DNA from: Agrypnia vestita | Lineage: Eukaryota; Arthropoda; Insecta; Trichoptera; Phryganeidae | Assembly (NCBI GenBank): GCA_016648135.1 | Contig: JADDOH010001561.1 | Location: 124,001-188,000, forward strand | DNA: 64,000 nt | Reading direction: 5' to 3' | Program-made: the position numbers and the translations under genes | The notes under the pieces: generated by a model | The model's input: the letters and a program-made list of their open reading frames with translations, nothing else | Database searches by the model: none | What the model was told of the DNA's origin: nothing | In this document: positions 23,081-32,930 of the stretch, in pieces | Numbering within the stretch: the first letter of the stretch is position 1 | Layout of the letters: the number at the start of each line of letters is the position of its first letter

Positions 23081-23869
23081 TAGAATTTATATTTTATTCT
23101 ATCTTCAGCATCATAGTATGGATTTATAATAATTACTGAGTCTAATAAGTCAAATATTAGCCTCAGTAATTATTTAATTACAAGTAGTGTTAGGAGGCCC
23201 CAGTACACGAATTTCATATTTGCTCTCGATTTTGCCAAATTTAACGTAAACTTATTAAATCATTTTGCAAAACCCATAGCTAAACAGGCTTTTAATCAAT
23301 TTTATTATGATAGATCCATTTACTCTTGAAGCATTTACTTAAAAAATATGAATAAATATATTGTTATAACATCAAAAAAATTATAACCCCGAAACACTAT
23401 TTTAGTTTTCATGCAATCGTCTTTGGTACACTTAATCTCGTATATTTTCAAATAAAGACCATATATTTTATTTACAAATTGATTGTATAAAGTTTAAAAA
23501 AGAAGTGGTGCTATTCAAACATTAATATTTTTCGACAAGTTGTTAAATATATCGTTTTAAAAAAAACACCAGTCAGAGAGAATGACATCACGCCTATGTA
23601 CCCATCACCGTGTCTTTGAACTGTTGTCATAGACACGACGCATTGTTTACCAAGGCTTGACGTCACGTAGACGAAATGACGGCTATGGGCGTTATTGCGC
23701 GAAATGAAAAATAGGGAGATGAAATGCAATTATTTGCGTAAAACCTTAGTTTATTACTGAAATAATGTTATTTTCGGTAATATTAGATGTGTACCTACAT
23801 TATAGAAAATTATTTCAAAATCTGTAATTGTGTCTATTATTATATAATATGTACCATTATATGGGTCCG
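23081..23869. other. Spacer, no gene seen
   Basis: AT-rich. The 23511-23729 minus ORF shows no recognisable motif. Confidence 0.3.
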
Positions 23870-24045
23870 TGATAGCATGCGGACAACAACGTGTGCGGTG
23901 CGTATACGCCATGGCCGATGCCGGCCGAGCGACGTCATTGTGCTTTTGATGTGTGCTCGTAAAACCGACAACTTAGCCAGCCTCCGCCAAAACCCCATGT
24001 ACACACCGGGCCAACCGCGGCCAATGTGTACAAGCATATTATTAT
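23870..24045. repeat. GC-rich dispersed repeat, copy 2
   Basis: Similar to 5800-6012 over most of its length, including TTTTGATGTGTGCTCGTAAAA and CCGGGCCAACCG. Overlapping ORFs exist on both strands, but neither resembles a known protein. Confidence 0.5.
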
Positions 24046-24128
24046 TATATGAGTAATACTTCTATATTGGTAATGCCCATAAGTGGAGGTGTCACGGATT
24101 AAGCGGGGCAGAAAACGCTACTTTTATG

Positions 24129-24403
24129 TAGGGATGGGTAAATGAAAAAAAAATCGATATATATCGAATCGATATTTTAAAAAAGTGTCGAAATTAATCG
24201 ATATACATTGCGAAAAATATATCGATATTTATCGATATTATTTTTTCAAAAATGTAAGGGGAATAAGCTTTTGGCGACCAAAAAAGTAAAAAAAAAGGTC
24301 ACCGGAAAAAATATATCGATTTTCCGAGAAAAAATATCGATGACCAAAAAAAGGTCGCCAGAAAAAAGTGATAAAAGATATCGATATTTTTTACCCATCC
24401 CTA
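24129..24403. mobile_element. hAT-like MITE, 275 bp
   Basis: The ends TAGGGATGGGTAAATGAAAA and TTTTTACCCATCCCTA are inverted. The 8-bp flanks CTTTTATG (24121-24128) and CTTTTATC (24404-24411) match at 7 of 8. The interior is ATCGATAT-rich. Same family as 20586-20988. Confidence 0.8.
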
Positions 24404-24701
24404 CTTTTATCTCATTGCTGTCACTTGACCTGTTGTGCGCAAGCGTCGTGACTCATTTATCGCATGTGGGGGCGCTGATTGATTATAAATTGGCGCTAAT
24501 TCTCGGACATGCGTAAAAGACTCGAAGTGATACTGGTATGGGTGAGACAAACATATATTTCTGCACTGTAGTGATTTTGCCTATTTCCAGACCCTGCTAG
24601 CAATATAGGAGTATTAAATATATGTGTACAGGGCCCTTATCAGTGTGCTGACGAGTTGACGGTAGTGTACGCGTTTAGTACGCGGGCATACCGTTGACAT
24701 C

Positions 24702-25060
24702 GGCCCGGTTGCGCCATCTGAAGTAAAGGTAAAAAAGTTACTCGAGTAAATTTTTTTACTAAAACGGGTCGTTCCATCTATGGTAAAAAATATTTTACTC
24801 AACGAAGTACTTACAAGCGTAACACTTTTTTACTCTCCAATATCGGTGGGTGGAGGTAAAATCGTTGGTAAAAAAATGGCCGTCCTCTCACAGCTGATTT
24901 TAAAATATGACATTTGTCCATATAGATATAGGAATGGTTGCCGGCAAATACTTGTCATTTGAATCAATTTGAATTTTGTCGCTGTCATTGTATTGAAAGT
25001 AAACATTACAATGAATCTTTTAATTTCGCGTTATTTTAGCGATGGTTTGACGTTTGTTTC
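24702..25060. mobile_element. Half of a PIF/Harbinger-like MITE upstream of BBOX copy A
   Basis: Starts GGCCCGGTTGCGCCATCTGA and runs through TTTACTC-type repeats to the sequence AATTTCGCGTTATTTTAGCG, which is the centre of the complete element at 51801-52583. The right half is missing. It lies about 500 bp upstream of the BBOX start. Confidence 0.6.
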
Positions 25061-25534
25061 ATAGAATACTTTTATTTTTTCTTATAGTTTCAGTTAGTTA
25101 TTATTATTATAATATTCTGAAATTGCATACTATACGCGGAAAATATTACAGAAAATGCACAACGGCAACACCGCTTAACTGAAAGTTTCCTTCGAATGCT
25201 TCAAATTCGAAACTTTGGTTTTACCTACACAGTTTCTTAGAATAGATTTTTTTCACAAAAATATTGTTACATTTGGTTATAACATGTCGCAACTGGTCAA
25301 GAAAGTCTGAGGACAACGCAAAGTATTCCAGAGTATAATATCAATATTATTGAGGTGAAATATGAATTATTCATTATAAATTTTAGATATAAAAAATTAT
25401 CTCGAAAACGGTTGATGCTAATATAACGATATGTACAAGAAAAAATGTGTACCGAATAATTAATAAAATAATTATTTGAAATTACACGAAAAATCTTAAG
25501 GCTCAAAGATCGAGGAATACTTAATTTTTTCAAA

Positions 25535-26788
25535 ATGCAAGTCTCTAGATTGTCAAAGTCTTGGAATGTTCTTTCATGGAATAATTTAAAAATCCTTGGT
25601 AACAGATTTTTATACTCTACAACAAACCTTGATGACCATAAATCTGTTAGTCAAGTGAAAATTGTGGGAGATAATTTAAGAATCCAAATGCAAAGCTCTT
25701 CCTTTGATTATCCATTGGTTTGGTTGAGAGATAATTGCCAATGTGAGGAATGTTTCCATCCAAATTCTAGAAGTAGAATTATTCACTGGAAATCTTTTGA
25801 CATTGATGCTAAACCCGAATCAGTTGTGACTCATGAAAATAACAAAAGTGTTTCGATAAAATGGAATGATAATCATTTGTCCACATACTTTATAGATTGG
25901 TTATACAATCGAAACTTTACCACAGAAAATAGAGATTATTTCTTAACCAACACATACAAACCAAAAAGAATTACTTGGATCAAGGATACATTTGAATCAA
26001 TCTTCAAAAAATTTGATTTTACGGACATTCTTAATGAAAATTGTCATTTGAGAGACTGGCTCAAGGCATTGAGCATTTACGGTGTGGCATTAATTGTAAA
26101 TGTACCATCTGCTGATGATTCTTGCAGAAAAATCGCAAACAGGGTGGAATTTATAAAGAAAACGCATTACGGTAAAGAATTCATTGTAAGAGCCAAGCCT
26201 GGCACAACTAATATTGCATATTTATCAAGTAATTTACAGATGCACACAGATCAACCCTACTACGAATATAAGCCTGGTGTTAATCTTCTTCACTGTGTCA
26301 CTCAGGCTTTAGGTAAAGGCGGTGAAAATGTGCTGTCAGATGGTCTGTACGCAGCTCAATACTTGAGGACTCACAATAAGGAATGTTATAGAGTTTTATC
26401 GCAAACTTTAGTTGACTGGGAGGACTATGGTCAAGAAGAGAAGAATAAATTCCATAGCATATTTAGATCTCCGGTTATATGTGAAGATTTGGATGGTGAA
26501 ATCGTGAGAATAAACCACTCTATTCCTCAGAGAAGTAGTCACTTCAACATACCCATCCGGGAAGTGAAACCTTGGTATAAAAGTATGAAAACTTTTGTTG
26601 ATGTTGTCCATGTGAACGCAGCTACTTACAAAGTGGCTCCGGGAGAAATGTTATGTTTCGATAATAGAAGACTTTTACATGGAAGACAGGAATATGAAGA
26701 TACACCAGACAATATGAGATATATTATTGGAGCCTACCTTGATTGGGATTATATGTTTTCCAGGATGAGGGTGTTGGATAGTAATTAA
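25535..26788 (+). CDS. BBOX1: Gamma-butyrobetaine dioxygenase, copy A (intact)
   Basis: An uninterrupted 417-aa ORF. The enzyme is a 2-oxoglutarate and Fe(II)-dependent oxygenase that hydroxylates gamma-butyrobetaine to L-carnitine. The N-terminal zinc domain has WLRDNCQCEEC (Cys68, 70, 73) and a later His114 at the expected spacing. The jelly-roll core has the iron ligands HTD (His237, Asp239) and His382 in LLHGRQEY, with Arg395 thirteen residues on, the usual 2-oxoglutarate contact. The C-terminus SRMRVL matches the family. It is about 30 aa longer than human BBOX1; the basic, Ser-rich first 30 residues resemble a mitochondrial presequence (inference). It has no intron. About 330 bp of upstream sequence is shared with the copies at 53784 and 57698. 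Trimethyllysine dioxygenase is the main alternative but fits less well. Confidence 0.92.
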   Translation: MQVSRLSKSWNVLSWNNLKILGNRFLYSTTNLDDHKSVSQVKIVGDNLRIQMQSSSFDYPLVWLRDNCQCEECFHPNSRSRIIHWKSFDIDAKPESVVTHENNKSVSIKWNDNHLSTYFIDWLYNRNFTTENRDYFLTNTYKPKRITWIKDTFESIFKKFDFTDILNENCHLRDWLKALSIYGVALIVNVPSADDSCRKIANRVEFIKKTHYGKEFIVRAKPGTTNIAYLSSNLQMHTDQPYYEYKPGVNLLHCVTQALGKGGENVLSDGLYAAQYLRTHNKECYRVLSQTLVDWEDYGQEEKNKFHSIFRSPVICEDLDGEIVRINHSIPQRSSHFNIPIREVKPWYKSMKTFVDVVHVNAATYKVAPGEMLCFDNRRLLHGRQEYEDTPDNMRYIIGAYLDWDYMFSRMRVLDSN

Positions 26789-28333
26789 TTTGTAATACAT
26801 GTACCAATTTCTGCAGTGTTCTTGGAACGAACAAGTAATTGCTCAAACAACTGCTTGTAATACTCTTTTCTAAAAAGATTTTCATATTATGGTACAATAT
26901 TATTTTTCTGAAATCAGACAATTAGCAGAATAGACGGCGAATCTCTAAGACATGGTGTGTGAACACAGGATTACAAAATGCGAGACTTATCTTCAAAGAA
27001 GCAAATAAGAGCAAAATTCCTGTCTTGGAGATTGTCTCGTACTGACCGATCGCAGTATGTGCGTACGTCAAAATCAAAAGTGTGGGGTACTCTCTTCTTG
27101 TTCACAATGGTATATTAAAGGTAAGATGCAAGCTGACACTTTTGATTTTGTTGGACACAAGCGCACATGCTATGATCACTGTGGCTGTTATATGTAAAAA
27201 TATCTCATTTATTCATCAGTTTTTGAATGAGAAAACATATTTTTTATACATTTTCAATAAGGATTTTTATTATTTTATTAGAAATATTTAAATATAAAGA
27301 TACTTTATTAGAAATAATTTGGTACAAATACAAAACAAAGTAGTTTACAGAAAAATAGCATAGTGTTTTTAAAACCTTATTATATTATTTATATTTATTG
27401 ATTTGGCATTAACTTTCTGGAATAACATCATCGATTTATATATACATGTAAAGAAAACACTTGTATAAGGCCATTTTTGAGTTTAAGTATCTACTACTAG
27501 TTTTGAGGACTACAGATGTTCTCATCTACAGGTGAGAATATATTATTTAAATAATGTTTAGTAAATATTCTCATCTATTGTTCATGAAACTAGTAGTGTA
27601 TACATAAACTCAAAAGTGATCTTATATAAGTTTCTGGATCAGACTTGCTAATATTTGTTGCTAACTTATGTATCTATTGTGTTTGCTTTTCTCCAATATA
27701 TGATTTACTATGAAAAAAGTTGAGATTTTAATAACTAATAAATAAACTCTCAATGTAAATTTTTATTTCCAAAAACCCGCTCGCGGAGAAGTTAGATTAG
27801 CTTTATACCTTTTTGGCAATAGATTTGTACCAGGTACCATGGGTCGTTTGCTTTTAGTAGTCTTTCGCTGTTAAATATCTTTGGCCTGTTGCTGTGCACA
27901 GAATAAACTTTGGACTTGAATACATTTAACTTACCATTCCGTATCAAACCTCTTGGTCAGTCTTTTCTTCCCGTGTGATTGAACTAATATATATGCACAG
28001 TGACAATTAACATAAATATGTGATGAAATATTTAATTTAAAACCAAATTATTGCGTGACCACTATAGGTTAGATGAGTGTAATAAGAAACAATAATGATG
28101 AGTTTATTTTTTTATTTAAGCAATTTTCTATACAGTATACCATTAGCTTTAATAACGATAGTTAAAATTAATGTCTGTTTTAAATAGCATGTTAGGATAT
28201 CCTCATTTGTCAGGAAGAGCTCCCAAACCCTAAAAAAAGTTAATTTACTAAATAATAATTTAATAAATATGGAGGAGTATAAATACTTTATATGTGATCC
28301 AAAGGTTCAAAATAGAAAAGTAGATATAGAAAA
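26789..28333. other. Spacer after BBOX copy A
   Basis: No gene recognised. It contains the inverted repeat at 27462-27628, described separately. Confidence 0.35.
27462..27628. repeat. Inverted repeat with decayed hammerhead-like cores
   Basis: Arms begin CTTGTATAAGGCCATTTTTG and end with the complement CTTATATAAG. The inner parts carry ACTAGTAG next to GAAAC on one arm and AAAAC on the other, with GATGAGAA stems. The CTGANGA box is damaged. The layout matches the intact head-to-head hammerhead palindrome at 45549-45767. Confidence 0.45.
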
Positions 28334-28900
28334 GCAGTTCAAAAAATTCCTATAGTGCTTTGGAGCGATCAATGGAAAGCACGTAGTTGTGCAATCTTTT
28401 ACATACTGGTTCAGAATACTACAATCACAAAAGGAGTTTTAGTATTGCACTAGGGCCTTAGTCGCCAGTTATTATAATTTTATTTTTGCTAATATAAGAT
28501 ATCAAGGCAGTAAAAGTGATGGTGGCGTCATTCAGAATATGGCTTAAAATTTGCCAAAACTGCACTCACTCATTTTCAGGCAGCACAGAGATATTCTGTA
28601 TGTTTTTCTGGAGTCGGAGCACTTGCATTGATAACACATACAATGAAACCTTTGGAAATCATAGCGAAAGAATATCTAAACTCATATTTAATGAAAAACT
28701 TCCATTTTCGCATGTCATCGTAGGAAAAGATCTTGGGAAACTGGCCTCAAAATTCAGAGTATATCGAAGATTCATATTTCTAATTCCCGAAAAACACTAT
28801 CATTACTATGGACTGTGTATTGCTATACAATTTCTTAAGAAGCAGTAGTTCTTTGTCACCAATATACACACCTCCAGGCACAATAGACGTATAACACTCT
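28334..28900 (+). pseudogene. PIF/Harbinger transposase (HARBI1-like) pseudogene
   Basis: Across several frames the plus strand reads CFGAINGKHVVVQ, then FIFANIRYQGSKSDGGV, then LASKFRVYRRFIFLIPEK, and finally YTPPGTIDV. This is the order of DDE_4/HARBI1-type transposase motifs. Stops and frameshifts separate them. The 28516-28848 open frame is only the C-terminal part. Not functional. Confidence 0.8.
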
Positions 28901-29629
28901 CATTTTATTTACTATCCAATATAAATCTTTTTGTTAATGTCTATACTATAGAATTAACACTATTATTAAATTTGTTTATTAATTATTATTACTATTAATA
29001 AAAAATTTTGTGCTAATATTTATTAAACGAAAAATGCTTAATTTATTATTTATTCATATAATAACCGCTCTGTATAAATATTCTTGTACATACACTGTGA
29101 CTACTGGAAGAGCACTGTCTGCTATAATACAATAAAATACTAGTGTAGCAGGCAGGGCATCAAATTGAGTGTTTACTTGGCTGCCAAGACCTTAGAGTAT
29201 ATACAATCTATAGAGGGATAACTACACATTTTACCAAACCTGTACGCGTGCTAAAATAGAGCTTACTCAGTTTAAACAATATAGTAACACATAAGAGAAA
29301 AAGGGACAAAAAAGATCACCCGGTCGGGTAGGTCTTTAATTGCTTTGTAAGCGTTCTTCTGCCCTCATTGCTAAAAATGAGGGCAGAAAGCCAATAAAGC
29401 AAAATGTTTCTATGAATGTTCAAGCAACACGAACTGTAGAATCATTTATTTAGATAGCCGACATTTGAAAATAGATCCGTCTCATTTTGTCTCCTTTAAA
29501 AATTCAGAATTTTTACGAGTAAAAAAGAGAAGGCACTACATTGTATGCCTCTAAGTAAGCTGAATATGGTATTTTTATGGCATAAATGCACAAAATTTAT
29601 GGTGCCGGCAGGGCTGCGTTAAAATATTT

Positions 29630-30550
29630 TTGAACATTAAATTTTGGAATAAAAATTATTTATTATTTTATTTAGTATTCGGATTAGGATATAATTTTTT
29701 TATAGGTGAATGGAAAAGGCCTGTATTCTCGGGGAATTATTTAAAGTTTTCTGCGTACCTGAGTAATGTTAGCGTATATTTATCCGATTTAAAATTACCA
29801 AATGGAGTAAAAATTATTCGGTCTAATAAAAAAGCGGGGTTTTTGGGTTTTCGAATTCACATAGAAAGTTTACAATTATTAGTTAAGACATATTTATTAT
29901 CAGAGTCCCCAGGGTTAAAATATCTAACTATGTACAAATTCAATCAAGACCATATTGAATTATTTTTTGGAGCTATACGCTCACATGGGGGATATATGTA
30001 ATAACAACCCAACCGTTTGCCAATTTAAGTCCGCTTACAAGAAATTACTTATACGCGCAGTAATCAAATATAATGGAAATGGAAACTGCATACCTTTATC
30101 TTCAGGTTAGTATTTTCTGGGGTATTATGCCGTGTTATTCCGACCTTTCGGGCCGACGTTTCGGATATCATTGCAGGGTCCATCATCAACGCATCAGCCT
30201 TGATGATGGACCCTGCAATGGGATCCAAAACGTCGGCCCGAAAGGTCGGAATAACAAGGCATAATACCCCAGAAAACACTAACCTGAAGATTTTGAGTGG
30301 CCGTGAAAACCTAAGAACATTCTTGCATACCTTTAGATCAAATTAGTATATTAAATTGCAGTTCAAAGAATTCTGTCAATATTATAAACTGTTCCTCCTC
30401 CAAATTAAAATTATTACGTGATGACGAATAGAGTTTCGAAAATACTTTGCCCTTTTGACGATATTCCTGAATCAGTATATATGTGCAGTCAGTATGTGGA
30501 GAGTTGTATAATTTACATAATATGTGGTTTTGTTGTCCAGACACTGAGAA
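29630..30550 (+). pseudogene. P-element/THAP9-like transposase, C-terminal part
   Basis: Readable order: KKAGFLGFRIHIESLQLL, then LKYLTMYKFNQDHIELFFGA, IRSHGG, a frameshift, then CNNNPTVCQFKSAYKKLL and NGNGNCIPL. It is interrupted by 225 bp of Penelope sequence and continues DQISILNCSSK and DIPESVYMCSQYVES with FVVQTLR. The order matches the C-terminal half of THAP9-type transposases. The catalytic N-terminal half and the THAP domain were not found. Degenerate. Confidence 0.8.
30099..30323. mobile_element. Penelope tail, head-to-head, inserted in the P-like element
   Basis: A 12-bp TSD, TGCATACCTTTA, flanks it (30087-30098 and 30324-30335). Two inverted copies of the ribozyme-like end face each other: GATGATGGACCCTGCAATGG with (G/A)AAACGTCGGCC, and its complement. 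It ends CTAAGAACATTCT like the copies at 3.2 and 38.4 kb. Confidence 0.8.
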
Positions 30551-30710
30551 TCGTACATTTGTGGTAGCCCTGTTTTAGCAAGTAATTACAAACACGTGTT
30601 AGAAACGAACTGTCCAGTCTCAACGAATGACCACGCCTCTTTTGACAAAATCTTTACAAGTTTCGGAATAATACGGTCTCTATAGGTTGTATATACTCTA
30701 AGGCCAAGAC

Positions 30711-31704
30711 CCTCAGCAACAATGATACATGGTCATATATATACATATTTGTAAACACTATAAAATGTTTGCCATCTTTAAATGTTTACACAAAAAATAA
30801 ATAAATAATTATACTATCATTATTAATGACGTACTGGTTGTGCCTGGTTCATGGAGGGCAAAAATTTAAGACTCTTGCAACAAGTATCAAGAAGACCACC
30901 ACTGAACGAAAATCAGTTGTAATGATAACGCCTAACAATAATTTTGCACAGCTTAACATCTCATAGCAATAACAAGTATGCACACAAGTAGTAGTGTAAA
31001 AATAAATAAATGCTTGCTTACCCGTGATTCCATATTCATTATTTTTCTACAGTTACATTACGGCACTCAAGAATGAGCCCATATAATCAAACGCAAACTA
31101 TATCAGTTTCCTACACCAAATCAGATCCTTTGCCAATTTGTAAGAACCCTTTGATCACCCGCATTTTGTAAAGCCTGTAATTGGTATATCAATTTGCACG
31201 CCCAAGTGTCGTGGTCATATTGTTTATCTTTGCATGTATGACGTATATTTGTAAAACAAATGTGAATGGCTCATCGCAACATCTGGTAGTTTGATTTAGA
31301 GTCTGAATAGAGTGCCCAGCCCCTCCACACAGCTAGCAGATAACTACAGGGACGCGTATGTACATGGGCGGTTCTCTCCTGTCTTTAGAGACCAAGTGTG
31401 TGGCCCTTTAAAGTGCTGACACGCAACCGAGAGGTGGCGAGATGCGATGTGAGCATCATTTAAATACTCCCTCTCGACCTGGCTCGTTGTGTATGTGCAG
31501 CCACCATCGCTGTTATAGTCTGGAGGTGACACAAAAAATTTAGTTTTAGTATTTAATTTCCTGCATATGTTTGCAATAACAATCCACTTATCATCGGCGT
31601 CAGTGCAGGACCTAGTATCTACAATTTTTGGTTAAAACACGTTTTTGATGGAAATCGTTAAATTACCCATCCTGCCATCTAGTGACAAAAATTCAAGTTG
31701 CTAG
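30711..31704. other. Spacer, no gene seen
   Basis: No exon or repeat recognised; the 31344-31532 ORF has no motif. Confidence 0.35.
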
Positions 31705-32181
31705 TCAACATAATCGGTCCGTAAAATAGGACAATCTAAAAGCTTCTAAGTACATAATGGGACATTTGAATGCTTTTGAGAAAGTTTTAAGTATCTCCTG
31801 TAAAAATAAGTCTCGTGTATTTACGAGGTCCTGCACTGACGCCGACGTTATATTGATACTACTGATGGGAACTATGTTTTGTGCACTGAGATGTTTACTT
31901 GTTTCCTTCTCAACAAGCGGAAAATGTTCCATTTCTGAATTTCTTGCCAGATTTACAGCGGATGATTCATTAGCGTGCATAAGTATAGAGAAGGTACTGT
32001 TTTCTGTTGTAGGTATAAATGAAGACTTGGGACTGACTAGTTTAAGGCAATAAGCCCGCATATTTTCCTCTAATTTGATCAAATACGGATCTGTAACTGG
32101 ATTATCTTGTATTTGGCCAAGTTCAACTTCACAAACAAATCTCTGCATTTCCACAGCATTTTTATCAACAATCAAAAGCAC
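31705..32181 (-). CDS. Hypothetical ORF, 158 codons
   Basis: An open minus-strand frame without ATG at its start; an AG acceptor-like site (GATTTAG|CC) lies just upstream, so it could be a terminal exon. Composition is protein-like (LEENMRAYCLKLVSPKSS), with no motif I can name. It may be a relic of a transposon accessory protein. No neighbouring exon was identified. Confidence 0.25.
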   Translation of the reverse strand: MLLIVDKNAVEMQRFVCEVELGQIQDNPVTDPYLIKLEENMRAYCLKLVSPKSSFIPTTENSTFSILMHANESSAVNLARNSEMEHFPLVEKETSKHLSAQNIVPISSINITSASVQDLVNTRDLFLQEILKTFSKAFKCPIMYLEAFRLSYFTDRLC

Positions 32182-32654
32182 AACTGGCTAAATCCAAGTT
32201 GCCGGTCCCATCGCATATATAATAAAAATGAGTATTACACTATATTATTGAACGTGTTATTAATAAAATGAAAGATAATTTATGTTTAAATAATAAGTAT
32301 TGAATAAGATATTACATTTTAAAGTTTCGAAAAATGTACCGTATATTTTGACATTTCATAGGTAATATCTGAGGAAAAATGTGAAAATCATAGACAATGT
32401 ATAAGTTTACATGACAAATATTTATAAACGAAAGAAATATGATGAATATTAAACGTAGGTACTTTTTGAATTTTTTTTTAATAGGCCTGATTTTAAGACT
32501 ATCAAAAGTTAATTAAGAAGATGAAAGTGATTAATTTCATTTTGAACTGGTGAGTGTCTTACGATGTTTTTTCTTTGAGAAATTAATTTTAATTTTTTGG
32601 GATTATTTCTTGTTATTTTAGTTAATTATTATATGTATATGGTTATTAAGTTTA
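32182..32654. other. AT-rich spacer
   Basis: Nothing recognised. Confidence 0.4.
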
Positions 32655-32930
32655 GTCAGATTAGGTTATTAGAATTGGTTAGGTTAGGTTTGGTTAGATT
32701 ATTAGTTTTTTGGTTAGGTTAGGTTATTAGGTTTGGTTTGGTTAGGTTAGGTTATTAGGTTCGGTTAGATTAGGTTTGGTTTGGTTAGGTTATTAGGTTT
32801 GGTTAGGATAAATTTGGTTAGGTTAGGTTATTAGGTTTGGTTAGGTTATTCGGTTTGGTTAGGTTAGGTTATTAGGTTTGGTTAGGTTATTCGGTTTGGT
32901 TAGGTTAGGTTATTAGGTTTGGTTTTTATC
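32655..32930. repeat. Degenerate TTAGG-like array
   Basis: About 275 bp built of GGTTAGGTTAGGTTATTAGG and TTTGGTTAGG units. TTAGG is the canonical insect telomere repeat. Here it is mixed with TTATTAGG and TTTGG variants, and the array is interstitial. Confidence 0.7.

Larger units (their letters stand above)
29191..30702 (+). mobile_element. P-element/THAP9-like transposon relic with intact TIR and TSD
   Basis: The TIR CTTAGAGTATATACAATCTA is matched by an inverted copy ending TATACTCTAAG. An 8-bp TSD, GCCAAGAC, lies at 29183-29190 and 30703-30710. 8-bp TSDs are the rule for P elements. The inside encodes the C-terminal transposase relic (29630-30550) and carries a nested Penelope tail (30099-30323). 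A 12-bp perfect hairpin is at 29357-29388. Confidence 0.85.

Noticed and set aside
18114..25500. Hidden EMAP-II-like exons of TyrRS
   Set aside because: No open frame seen with the expected conserved block; the frames there belong to transposons.
26408..26611. Minus-strand ORFs under BBOX copies A and C (also 58571-58774)
   Set aside because: They are antisense shadows of the BBOX coding sequence.
32655..32930. A true telomere end
   Set aside because: The array is short, degenerate and surrounded by ordinary sequence on both sides.
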